Source of the DNA: Chitinophaga rhizosphaerae
GTDB taxonomy: Bacteria; Bacteroidota; Bacteroidia; Chitinophagales; Chitinophagaceae
DNA length: 64,000 nt
NCBI RefSeq assembly: GCF_003958645.1
Contig: NZ_RXLO01000006.1
Span: forward strand, 332,344 to 396,343
Reading direction: 5' to 3'
Shown: positions 33,590 through 42,037 of the stretch, piece after piece
Position numbering within the stretch: the first letter of the stretch is position 1
Layout of the letters: every line of letters begins with the position of its first letter
Notes under the pieces: generated by a model
What the model saw: the letters and a program-made list of their open reading frames with translations, nothing else
Told to the model about the DNA's origin: nothing
The model's database searches: none
Program-made: the position numbers and the translations under genes

Positions 33590-35599
33590 TCACTTCCGCA
33601 CATACCGGCTATAGAGCGAATCCGGCAGCAATTGGCGGGTTTGTACCATACGGTCGTTCCGTTTGCGGTATGCAGCAAACCCGGCTTCCAGTTTCCCGGC
33701 GGTATCCTCGTCGTCTTCCGGCTCGAGGTCCAAATTCGGGAGGATGCGGTACAACGATCCGGAATTCATGAAGTACGGTCCGGCCACGTAATCTGCCAGG
33801 TCGTTTTTTGTTTGCATGAGCGGATAATGATGCACATTGCGGAAAGCGCGGGTGGTATCGAGGCCCGTGCCCACCCAGGTGGCCTCCTGCGGGATATCCC
33901 AGCCGTATTGGCCGGCGAGCAGCCGCGTAAAGGAAGGCGCCACGTCGAAATGCGAAGAAACGGACGAGAACCGGGTATGCTGGTTCAGCAGCGGCGAATG
34001 TACGAGCAGCAGCGTATGGTACCGGTCGATCTTCGAGCGCATGGGGATCTCGGGCAGCCGGTGGTCGCCCGTGATGAGCACGATCGTGTTCGCATAGTCT
34101 TTTCTGGATTGCAGCTGGCGAAAGAAGCCCCGTATGGACGCATCCATATACATCACCGACGCATACACGTTCAGGTACTGCATATGCGCCGCAGTTTCCT
34201 CCGCCGTTAATTTCAATGATTTGATCCGTTGCTCCGCCAGGGCGTTGTAATGTGCCTGGTCGGGGATCTTGAACGGCGAGTGCGTGGAAACGGTCAGCAT
34301 GACATCCAGCCGCGGCGCACCGGAATCGGGCGTGGCATCGAAGTATTTACGGAACAGCTCGTCGTCGCCATACCCCCAGGTAAACCCGCCGCTGTTGGCC
34401 GGCAGCAGGTGGTAACCATCGCCGAACGACGATTTATCGATAATGGAATCCACGCCCTGGTTACGGACGAAAAGGTCCATTTTATCGAAGCTGGCGTCTC
34501 CCGCATAGAGGAACCTGGCACCATAGCCGTTATGCCGGGCGAGGTTCATGAGCGTGAGGGAATTGGGCAAACCGGGTGCCATTTCCGCGAAACCGTTTTT
34601 GCCGAAAGGCAGCGATCCCAGCATGGTGGGCAGCACGGCGAACGTCCGTCCACCGCCGGAAAGCATGTTTTCGAAGTAGAGGCTCCTTCGCCCGAGGGAA
34701 TCCAGGAAAGGCGTGAAACTCCCCAGGTAAGCGTTGTTGCCCGAAAAGGCACGCCCCAGCCCTTCCACTAAAATGATCACTACATTGGGCTTCACGGAAT
34801 CGGCACGGAAGTACGGCTGGAGGTTGTTCCCCGCCGGTTGCGCGTGCAGGAAAGGGAACGCGTCCGGCTTCAAATATTTATTCGTAAACAGCGGGTCACC
34901 CTTCAAATCCTCCCCCGCTACGCCATAGGCGGCATCGCCGGGGAAAAAGTAATCGGCCGATTTGGCGAGGAAGAAACCGGTTTTATTGAGGACGATATTC
35001 CCTGCATATTCGGACCGCAACCCGCTACGGGTGAGCGACCGCGAAACAGGTATCCAGAAAAGCAAAATACAGGCCAGTACGAACCAGAACCCGCGCCGGT
35101 CGCCCCGGATGCGGCCTCTCACGAACAGCACGATCGCCACGGCAGACACGGCCACGGCTACCCCGAGGCCCGTCAGCGTGGCCGTTGGCACGGAGCCTGC
35201 GGCAGCCCCCACGGTTTGCTTGATGTCGTGCATATTATATCCGAACAGGTCGGCGCCCAAAGGCACGCTCGTTTGGTGGAAATACAGGTTCAGGGAAAAG
35301 CTGACTATCACATACAGGACGATCAGCGAAATGTAAAAAGCGTTGCCGGCCCGGGGGCTCACCAGCATGTAGAGCAGCAGGAACGGCAGCACGATCCAGC
35401 GGATGACGGACAGGAACGTGAGCACATCCGCCCAGAGCGCCCGGCCAATGATCGTCTGCAACGGCACCGGGAACGTCCCGATCATAAAAAGATCGATGGC
35501 GCGGAGCACCAAAATCAATAGGAATAGTAATAAAGACAATAGGAGAAACCTGTTAAATGCAGGTATCCACTCATGCAACTTCGGCAATTTTACAATCAT
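33590..35599 (-). CDS. LTA synthase-like membrane sulfatase/phosphoglycerol transferase
   Basis: A 669-residue protein with five N-terminal membrane helices (residues 12-200) and a large periplasmic domain of the alkaline-phosphatase superfamily. The metal sites and nucleophile appear in KPNVVIILVEGLGRAF (start of domain), the GGGRTFAVLPTML segment (candidate nucleophile Thr), STHSPFKIPDQ and IVLITGDHRLPE. Bacteroidota relatives transfer phosphoglycerol or phosphoethanolamine to envelope glycans. Glu replaces the usual Ser before the first helix (VEGLG), common in the family. It starts two bases after the hybrid kinase stop, so the two are co-transcribed, which suggests that the kinase controls envelope modification. 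Confidence 0.88.
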   Translation of the reverse strand: MIVKLPKLHEWIPAFNRFLLLSLLLFLLILVLRAIDLFMIGTFPVPLQTIIGRALWADVLTFLSVIRWIVLPFLLLYMLVSPRAGNAFYISLIVLYVIVSFSLNLYFHQTSVPLGADLFGYNMHDIKQTVGAAAGSVPTATLTGLGVAVAVSAVAIVLFVRGRIRGDRRGFWFVLACILLFWIPVSRSLTRSGLRSEYAGNIVLNKTGFFLAKSADYFFPGDAAYGVAGEDLKGDPLFTNKYLKPDAFPFLHAQPAGNNLQPYFRADSVKPNVVIILVEGLGRAFSGNNAYLGSFTPFLDSLGRRSLYFENMLSGGGRTFAVLPTMLGSLPFGKNGFAEMAPGLPNSLTLMNLARHNGYGARFLYAGDASFDKMDLFVRNQGVDSIIDKSSFGDGYHLLPANSGGFTWGYGDDELFRKYFDATPDSGAPRLDVMLTVSTHSPFKIPDQAHYNALAEQRIKSLKLTAEETAAHMQYLNVYASVMYMDASIRGFFRQLQSRKDYANTIVLITGDHRLPEIPMRSKIDRYHTLLLVHSPLLNQHTRFSSVSSHFDVAPSFTRLLAGQYGWDIPQEATWVGTGLDTTRAFRNVHHYPLMQTKNDLADYVAGPYFMNSGSLYRILPNLDLEPEDDEDTAGKLEAGFAAYRKRNDRMVQTRQLLPDSLYSRYVRK

Positions 35600-35601
35600 A
35601 A

Positions 35602-38600
35602 TTATCTTTCAATTTCTTTCTTCAGCAACTCCTTCACCAGGGCGATTTCGTCACGGGTTTCCTGCCACAGCGCCTTTACCTGGCCAGGTTCGAATTCTGT
35701 CAGCATGTCGAGCACGCGCGCCAGGCGCGCCAGTTCCCGCATGCCCACACTGGCCGACGTTCCATACAGCTTATGCCCGATAGATTTAACGCCTTTCAGA
35801 TTCCCTTCCTCTACGAACTGTTCCAACGCTTCGAGCGATTTATCCAATTCCGAGGCCGTGAGCAGGAGAATGTCTTTCGACACATCGTCATCGTCGCCCA
35901 GGTAGCTTTTCAGTACGCTGATATCGAAATGCTGGTTGGCGGAAATGTCCGCTGCCGCGTCATTCCGCGCCTCCGCATCGGCAGACTGTTCATCCGGCAA
36001 CCATTTCCGGAGAATGGCGGCAAGGGTCTCCTCCACGATGGGCTTCGGAAGGAAGTCGTCCATCCCTGCGGAAAAGCTTTTCTCCCGTTCCCCGCTGATA
36101 TTGCCGGCTGTCAGGGCAATGATGGGCACGCGGCCATCGGATTCCATCGCGCGGATTTTGTAGGTGGCTTCGTAGCCGTTCAGTTCGGGGATTTGTATGT
36201 CCATCAGGATAAGGTCCGGCTGCGTATCCCGGAAAATCCTGACCGCATCCAGCCCGTTGCCTGCTTCGATGATGGCGGCGGATGGCATGAGTTTGTGGAT
36301 GATCGTTTTGGTGAGCAGCATGTTCACGGTATTGTCTTCCACCACCAGCACGGTAACCTGCCGGTGTTCCAGCGAAACCTCGGGCTGTCCTTCGTCGCGG
36401 CCCGCCGTTGCATCGTCTGCCGCATCGCCCTGCTCCACGGGCAACGTCACGTAGAAATAGAAAATACTGCCGGATCCGGGGTAGCTGATGAGTTGCAGTT
36501 TGCTGCCCATGAGGGCCAGGATTTTATTGGAGATGGCAAGACCGATGCCGGTGCCGCCGTATTTTTTGGTGGTGGATGCGTCTTCCTGCGCGAAGGCTTC
36601 GAAAATCCGTTCCTGCTTGTCGGGTTTGATGCCGATGCCGGTATCGCGCACTTCGAATTTGAACGTGGTGTCGCCATTTCGCGCCACGGCGATGGAGCTG
36701 ATCCGCAGTTCCACCATCCCTTTTTCCGTGAACTTGACGGCGTTGCCGAGGAGGTTGACGAGCACCTGTTTGAGGCGCAGCGCGTCTGTATGGATGTAGG
36801 CAGGTAATTGCGGCGAGATGCACAACCGGATGTCGAGCCCTTTTTCGCGGCCCTGGTAGGTTATGATGTCGATGGCTTCCTGTCCGAGGCCGTACAGTTT
36901 TACCTTCTCGTTGTGCAGTTCCAGTTTCCCGGCTTCGATCTTCGACAGGTCGAGGATATCGTTGATAATGCTTAGCAATACGTTGGCGCTTTGGTGCACG
37001 ATGTTGAGATATTGTTGCTGCTGGCCGTTGAGCTTCGTTTTCATGATCAGGTCCGTAAACCCGATGATGCCGTTGAGCGGCGTTCGGATCTCGTGGCTCA
37101 TATTGGCGAGGAATTCCGATTTGGCGCTGCTCATCTGTTCCGCCTGCTGTTTGGAGGCGATGAGGGCCTGTTCCATGCGCTTGCGCTTGGTGATGTCGGT
37201 GGCGATGCCGAGGTAGCCGGTCACCTGGTTACGGATATCGCGGATGGGCGTCATCACGAGCGATACGATACAGCGGGAACCGTCTTTCTTTACATATATC
37301 CATTCCCGTTGTTCCGACCCTTCGCGCTCCGTTTTATAGATGAAGGCGCGCATGGGTGTTACGTTTTCGCCGGTTTCTTCCGACAATTCCCTCGCCCGGG
37401 CTTCCACTTCTTCCTTATCGTGGATGACATGCGCCATCACTTTCCCGATCATTTCCTCGGAAGTATAGCCGAGCAGCCTTTCCGCGCCCCGGTTGAAGAG
37501 GGTGACCACCCCTGTTTTGTCTGTAGCGATGATGCTCACTTCGGAGGCCGATTGCAGCACTTCCTGCAACAGTTTCCGGGAGCTGGATATTTCGAGCTCT
37601 GCTTTCTTTTTATCGTTGATGTCCTGGAAGGCGCCGTACAGCCTTTTGCAGACACCGTTTTCGAAATCGGCATGCCCTTGCGTGCGCACCCAGCGTTCTT
37701 CGCCCTGCCAGGTGACGATCAGCACTTCGAGGTCGAACGAGCGGCCGGTGCGGATGGCGCGGTTCACGGCGCGGATCACTTTGTTCTGATGCTCGCCTTT
37801 CTTGAAAAAGCCGATCGCGGCCTGCAGGTCGGGCTCAAAGTCGTGCGGAACGCCGTGCAGCTCGCGCGTCATGTCTGCCCAGTACAGTTTGTTTTTCGGT
37901 ACTTCCGCCACCCAGGCCCCTACCCGCGCAACGGCATTGGTCTGTTCCAGCATTTCCTTGGTGCGGGCGAGGTCTTTTTCGAGCAGGTATCGTTCGGTGA
38001 TGTCGATGGCGTTGCCGATCACGTAAGGTTCTTCGTTCTGTCCGGTTTCCAGCACATTGCTGAACATCCAGATGCGCCGGGTGCCGTTGCGGTGAACCGT
38101 CGTCATTTGCCCGGCGGCCATTCCCTTATCGCGGATTTCCTGTAAATAGGCGGTGAATTCGAAGCGGTGGGTTTCGGGCAGCAGATCGGCCAGGTTCATT
38201 TTCGACATTTCCGCCACCGTATATCCGAGCAGGTTAGCCCCGGCATAATTGACGGAAATGATCTTTCCCCGCAAATCGTGCGTGCACATGAGGCCCTGGC
38301 TGTGTTCGAAAAAGGCGCTCAGTTTCTTCTGGCTTTGTTCCAGTAATTCTTCCCTTATCCGTTCATCGGTGATATCCCGCCCGATGGCGAAAATGTCTCC
38401 GGTATCGGGATCGGAATTGGCCGCCCACTGTATGAGCCGGTAGGCACCGGTTTTGGTGCGGAAACGGCGGGTGAAGTTGACTTTGTCTTTTCCGCCGCGG
38501 ATGTTGGTCAGGTTTTTCTCCGCGATTTCCACATCGTCGGGATGGGCGAAATACAGGATCGGGTTCATCATGAGTTCCCGTTCCTCCCAACCGAGGGTTT

Positions 38601-39195
38601 TCGTGAAAGCCGGGTTCACATTCCGGTAAAAACCATTTGCCTGTACGATGCACATCAGGTCTTGCGACAGTTCGAACAGCTGTTCGAAATAGCTCCTTTC
38701 AATATTTTTCCGCCGTTCCACGATGAGCGACACCACCATTTCCGCCAGCAGTTTAAGCGATTCCTTCTGTTCCCGGTTGAGGACGCCGGGCTTGCGGTCG
38801 AGCACACACAGCGCCCCCAGCGCAAAACCCTCGCGGTCGATCAGCGGGTACCCGGCATAATACCGGATATGCTCATCACCGGAAACACCGGGCAATTCCT
38901 TAAAACGCGTGTCTTTCGAAGCGTCATTGACTTCGAACAGGTCGGAATGGGAAATCGTGTATTGGCAGATGGATTCGCTTCGTGGCGTTTCCCCCACATC
39001 GAGCCCGGTTTTCGCTTTGATCCATTGCCGGTTTTCATCGATGAGGGTAACGAGCGAAATCGGCATGCCGCAGATTCGGGACGCAAGGTCCGTCAGCTTT
39101 TCATACTCTTCTTCCCGGAACGTGTCCAGGATGTTGTAGCTTCTCAGCGCACGCAGGCGTGCAGCTTCGTTTTGTGGTACGGGCGGTTTGTTCAT
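35602..39195 (-). CDS. Large soluble hybrid histidine kinase (GAF-PASx4-HisKA-REC-HPt)
   Basis: A 1197-residue kinase: GAF 25-160 (SLVTLIDENRQWIKAKTGLDVGETPR is the typical leading segment of GAF-PAS kinases), PAS domains near 170-285, 290-405, 415-530 and 540-675, HisKA with His701 (MSHEIRTPLNG), HATPase with LLGNAVKFTEKG and DTGIGIKPDKQERIFEAF, a receiver with Asp999 (LILMDIQIPE), and a C-terminal HPt domain with His1141 (SIGHKLYGTSAS). All phosphorelay residues are present. No membrane helix is seen, so it senses internal cues. No DNA-binding regulator is beside it; the single receiver at 31765 is a possible final target. Confidence 0.95.
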   Translation of the reverse strand: MNKPPVPQNEAARLRALRSYNILDTFREEEYEKLTDLASRICGMPISLVTLIDENRQWIKAKTGLDVGETPRSESICQYTISHSDLFEVNDASKDTRFKELPGVSGDEHIRYYAGYPLIDREGFALGALCVLDRKPGVLNREQKESLKLLAEMVVSLIVERRKNIERSYFEQLFELSQDLMCIVQANGFYRNVNPAFTKTLGWEERELMMNPILYFAHPDDVEIAEKNLTNIRGGKDKVNFTRRFRTKTGAYRLIQWAANSDPDTGDIFAIGRDITDERIREELLEQSQKKLSAFFEHSQGLMCTHDLRGKIISVNYAGANLLGYTVAEMSKMNLADLLPETHRFEFTAYLQEIRDKGMAAGQMTTVHRNGTRRIWMFSNVLETGQNEEPYVIGNAIDITERYLLEKDLARTKEMLEQTNAVARVGAWVAEVPKNKLYWADMTRELHGVPHDFEPDLQAAIGFFKKGEHQNKVIRAVNRAIRTGRSFDLEVLIVTWQGEERWVRTQGHADFENGVCKRLYGAFQDINDKKKAELEISSSRKLLQEVLQSASEVSIIATDKTGVVTLFNRGAERLLGYTSEEMIGKVMAHVIHDKEEVEARARELSEETGENVTPMRAFIYKTEREGSEQREWIYVKKDGSRCIVSLVMTPIRDIRNQVTGYLGIATDITKRKRMEQALIASKQQAEQMSSAKSEFLANMSHEIRTPLNGIIGFTDLIMKTKLNGQQQQYLNIVHQSANVLLSIINDILDLSKIEAGKLELHNEKVKLYGLGQEAIDIITYQGREKGLDIRLCISPQLPAYIHTDALRLKQVLVNLLGNAVKFTEKGMVELRISSIAVARNGDTTFKFEVRDTGIGIKPDKQERIFEAFAQEDASTTKKYGGTGIGLAISNKILALMGSKLQLISYPGSGSIFYFYVTLPVEQGDAADDATAGRDEGQPEVSLEHRQVTVLVVEDNTVNMLLTKTIIHKLMPSAAIIEAGNGLDAVRIFRDTQPDLILMDIQIPELNGYEATYKIRAMESDGRVPIIALTAGNISGEREKSFSAGMDDFLPKPIVEETLAAILRKWLPDEQSADAEARNDAAADISANQHFDISVLKSYLGDDDDVSKDILLLTASELDKSLEALEQFVEEGNLKGVKSIGHKLYGTSASVGMRELARLARVLDMLTEFEPGQVKALWQETRDEIALVKELLKKEIER

Positions 39196-39257
39196 AGTTT
39201 CAAATCAGGACTCCTTCTGATTATCACGGACAATAAATATAATGCAAAAATAAGAAA

Positions 39258-39283
39258 AGCGCCGCAGAAGAATCTGTGGCGCT
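39258..39283 (-). terminator. Probable terminator of the leftward caspase operon
   Basis: AGCGCCGCAG (39258-39267) and CTGTGGCGCT (39274-39283) form a ten-pair stem with one mismatch on the minus-strand RNA and a six-base loop. Read leftward it is followed by TTTTCTTATTTTT. It separates the protease operon from the hybrid kinase; the rest of 39196-39422 holds no gene that I see. Confidence 0.6.
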
Positions 39284-39422
39284 ATAAACCATATCCTATG
39301 AAAAACACTAAAATTGCTTAAATCTTAATGCAAATATCGGCCGGCACGCTTACAACACCACTGACGCCGGTCAGTATGCCGGCTGATTTTGGTAAGCGCT
39401 CCCGGGGAAACAGCCGTAGCGG

Positions 39423-42026
39423 TTACATCATCATCGCCTCTTTCAGCCAGGAAGATGCATAGGGGGAAGCCTGCACTTTGTCCCGGAAACCGGGCTGGCC
39501 GATGGTCGCTTCGATCTCCACGGGGTTGGACAGGTCGATGCGGGAAAACAGCTCGTAGAACTGGGGATCGGTCTGCAACAGGTGCAGCAGCTCCGCCGCC
39601 AGGGCATCTTCCGGCGGCACGGGCGTTGCGCTGCGGAAGAGTTTCCGGCGCTTGAAGAACGAGCCCACGATCTCCACGATCCCCCACCAGCTGCTTTCGG
39701 CCGAGGGCGACTGCACCAGTCTGGATGGTTCCGCTACCGGCACCTGCAGGGCGTCCCAGGCGCGGATGATCCCGTTCCCGTAATATTTCTTCCAGTCGGC
39801 GAAAACATTCCCTTTCGCGGCGCTGGTGAAAAGCGCATGGCGAACGGCTTCCACTTTCATCCATTTCTTTCCTTCGTCATAATATCCTTTTTTCTCCATT
39901 TCGTTGCGATGCCGGGCGATGTACAGCGCCGCCGTGGCCGCCACCTGCGGGGTGGCCGACGAGGTGCCGCCGCCGCTCCTGACGAACGGGTGGACGGAAG
40001 AAGCCCAGGGCGTATTCGGCGTATAGCCGGCCAGGGCGCGCGTCATCCGCGACGCCGGGCCCCAGGAACCCTGCATATATTGCGTGCTGATGGCCCGCTC
40101 GGAGCCTTCGCGCAGGAAATCCACATCGTAGGGCTTATGATCGTACATGGCGCCGGTGGCCGCGATCACCCGCTCGAAAGCCGCCGGGAAAAGGACGCAT
40201 TTCGGCAACAGGGCGCCGGTGCCCTTGTACCAGCAGTTACTGGCGGCAGACACCACCACGATCCCGGCCTCGTATGCCCGGTTCACGGCCCGCGCCATCC
40301 GCTGGCTGGGTTTCCCGGCCATGGACATCGACACCACTTCGCAGCCCTCCCCGATCGCGTATTCGATCGCTTCGGCGAAAGTGCGGTCGTTCATGATGAC
40401 CACCGATTCGGAAATCCTGCAGGGCACCACCGTGGCTACCGGGGCGCCGCCAATATAGCCTTCGTATTCCCCGAACGTCTGTGCCTTCGTCACTTTTCCG
40501 CCCGCCAGCAAAACAACCGTGCCCAACCCGTGGCCGTCTTGCCCGGATTCGGGTTTATCCTGCGCCAAATTTGGATTCTCCTTGCTCACGAAGCTGCGCT
40601 GGCGCTGGAGGTCCAGGTTTTCGGGAAGCGCGGGATGGCCGGCGATGTAGCCGGTATCCAGGTGCGCGATGCGGACGTGGGCGCCGGGCATGGCCTGCAC
40701 TTCGGCCGTGGCTTTGGCCAGCTGGGAATGCGCATCCCCGAGGTGCCAGCCGATGGCGGCCTCCCCCATGGCGGGCGGCCATTCGCGGATATAGTCCGGG
40801 TTATTGGCGTCTCCCTCGCGGGTAGCGCGCTTGTCCTGCGCGGGCGACACGCTCATGATCGGTTCCACGACGGCTTCCAGCCCTGCGGCGAGGAGGCTCT
40901 GGCGAAGGGCATGCGCCGCGCTCCAGCTGTGCTCGTGCGGGGTGGTTTTCATTTCCAGCACGAGGTAATCCGCCCCTTTTTCAAGGATATCGATGTCTTT
41001 CCCGGGATCGATGTCTTTGGCCGGCGGCACTTTCCAGGTAACGAGCAATTGCGCGTTCCTTTTCACCTTCACTTCGTCCCACTCTTCTTCTTTTGTCAGG
41101 TTGCGGCCTGCGGGCGCAGGTTTGAGGTCCGGCTTGCGGGAACCTTTTACGACCGCCGCATCGGGAATTTCGATCTGGAAGGGGAATGCGGCGTCGAAAG
41201 TCGGGATGATGGCGCCGTATTCGAAGAAGTTGGGGCGGGGATAATAATATCTTTCGCGGATGGCGTCTATCAGTTCCGGCGCGTTTTTCCTGCGGGTAGC
41301 CGCTTTACGGAACAGCTCGATGAACGATTCGGTGAACACGCCGTTGGATTCACCGTCGAAAGTAGTCTGATCGTCCTGGCAGGCGGCCAGCAGCTTCACC
41401 GCCGCTTTCACGTTCGCCGCCTGGGCCGTTGCGCGGAACTTGTCCTGCAGCGGACCGTACACCGTGGGGCCATAGGTCTCCATAATATCCTGTTCCTGCT
41501 TCAGCGGCAGTTTCCGGGAACGGAGACCCCGCATTTCCGTCGCGTTTTCCAGGCCGGCGGCGAGGTGCTCGCTGAGGGTTTGGGGGGATTTCGCCACCCG
41601 GGCGATAGTTCCCGAATGACAACTATCCGACACGATGAGAATGCGCGTACCCTCCCCGAATTTCCGGAAGGCTTCGAACAGCTCGTCGTCCAGCAGTTCC
41701 CGGTCATACAGGCACCAGGTCTGGTCGTTGCGCTCGTTGTCCAGCCCCGTCACTTTATCATTACCGATCTGGCTGCCGTGGCCGGCGTAGGTGAGCAGGA
41801 GAATATCTCCCGCCTGCAATTGCTGTGCATAATCCGACAGGGCGGTCAGCACGGCGGAAGCGGTAGCTTCATCGTTGTGGAGTTTTTTGGATTTATAGCC
41901 GTTCTGCTCCGCGAACGCTTTCCAGAATTTCGCATCGGCAACGGCCGCTTTCAATTCGGGCACGTCGAAATAATGCGCCTTGTCCAGTTTGTTCACCCCG
42001 ATGTGCAGGGAATAGCCTTTAGACAT
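39423..42026 (-). CDS. Caspase-like (C14) and subtilisin-like (S8) fusion protease
   Basis: An 867-residue protein with two unrelated protease domains. The N-terminal caspase-like domain (about 4-280) has the dyad His83 in LTYAGHGSQ and Cys136 in VSDSCHSG. After a linker with a KTTPHEHSW segment comes a subtilase (about 445-735) with Asp457 in AHLDTGY, His499 in DGHGLGTVV, Asn597 in SAASNCW and Ser689 in GGGTSSATPQVAATAA, so all four subtilisin residues are present. The tail (735-867) is helical. No signal peptide or membrane helix is seen, so it is cytoplasmic. It starts 11 bp after the upstream caspase gene in one leftward operon. Both domains look active by residues. Its target is unknown. 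Confidence 0.93.
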   Translation of the reverse strand: MSKGYSLHIGVNKLDKAHYFDVPELKAAVADAKFWKAFAEQNGYKSKKLHNDEATASAVLTALSDYAQQLQAGDILLLTYAGHGSQIGNDKVTGLDNERNDQTWCLYDRELLDDELFEAFRKFGEGTRILIVSDSCHSGTIARVAKSPQTLSEHLAAGLENATEMRGLRSRKLPLKQEQDIMETYGPTVYGPLQDKFRATAQAANVKAAVKLLAACQDDQTTFDGESNGVFTESFIELFRKAATRRKNAPELIDAIRERYYYPRPNFFEYGAIIPTFDAAFPFQIEIPDAAVVKGSRKPDLKPAPAGRNLTKEEEWDEVKVKRNAQLLVTWKVPPAKDIDPGKDIDILEKGADYLVLEMKTTPHEHSWSAAHALRQSLLAAGLEAVVEPIMSVSPAQDKRATREGDANNPDYIREWPPAMGEAAIGWHLGDAHSQLAKATAEVQAMPGAHVRIAHLDTGYIAGHPALPENLDLQRQRSFVSKENPNLAQDKPESGQDGHGLGTVVLLAGGKVTKAQTFGEYEGYIGGAPVATVVPCRISESVVIMNDRTFAEAIEYAIGEGCEVVSMSMAGKPSQRMARAVNRAYEAGIVVVSAASNCWYKGTGALLPKCVLFPAAFERVIAATGAMYDHKPYDVDFLREGSERAISTQYMQGSWGPASRMTRALAGYTPNTPWASSVHPFVRSGGGTSSATPQVAATAALYIARHRNEMEKKGYYDEGKKWMKVEAVRHALFTSAAKGNVFADWKKYYGNGIIRAWDALQVPVAEPSRLVQSPSAESSWWGIVEIVGSFFKRRKLFRSATPVPPEDALAAELLHLLQTDPQFYELFSRIDLSNPVEIEATIGQPGFRDKVQASPYASSWLKEAMMM

Positions 42027-42037
42027 GTCGTATCAGT

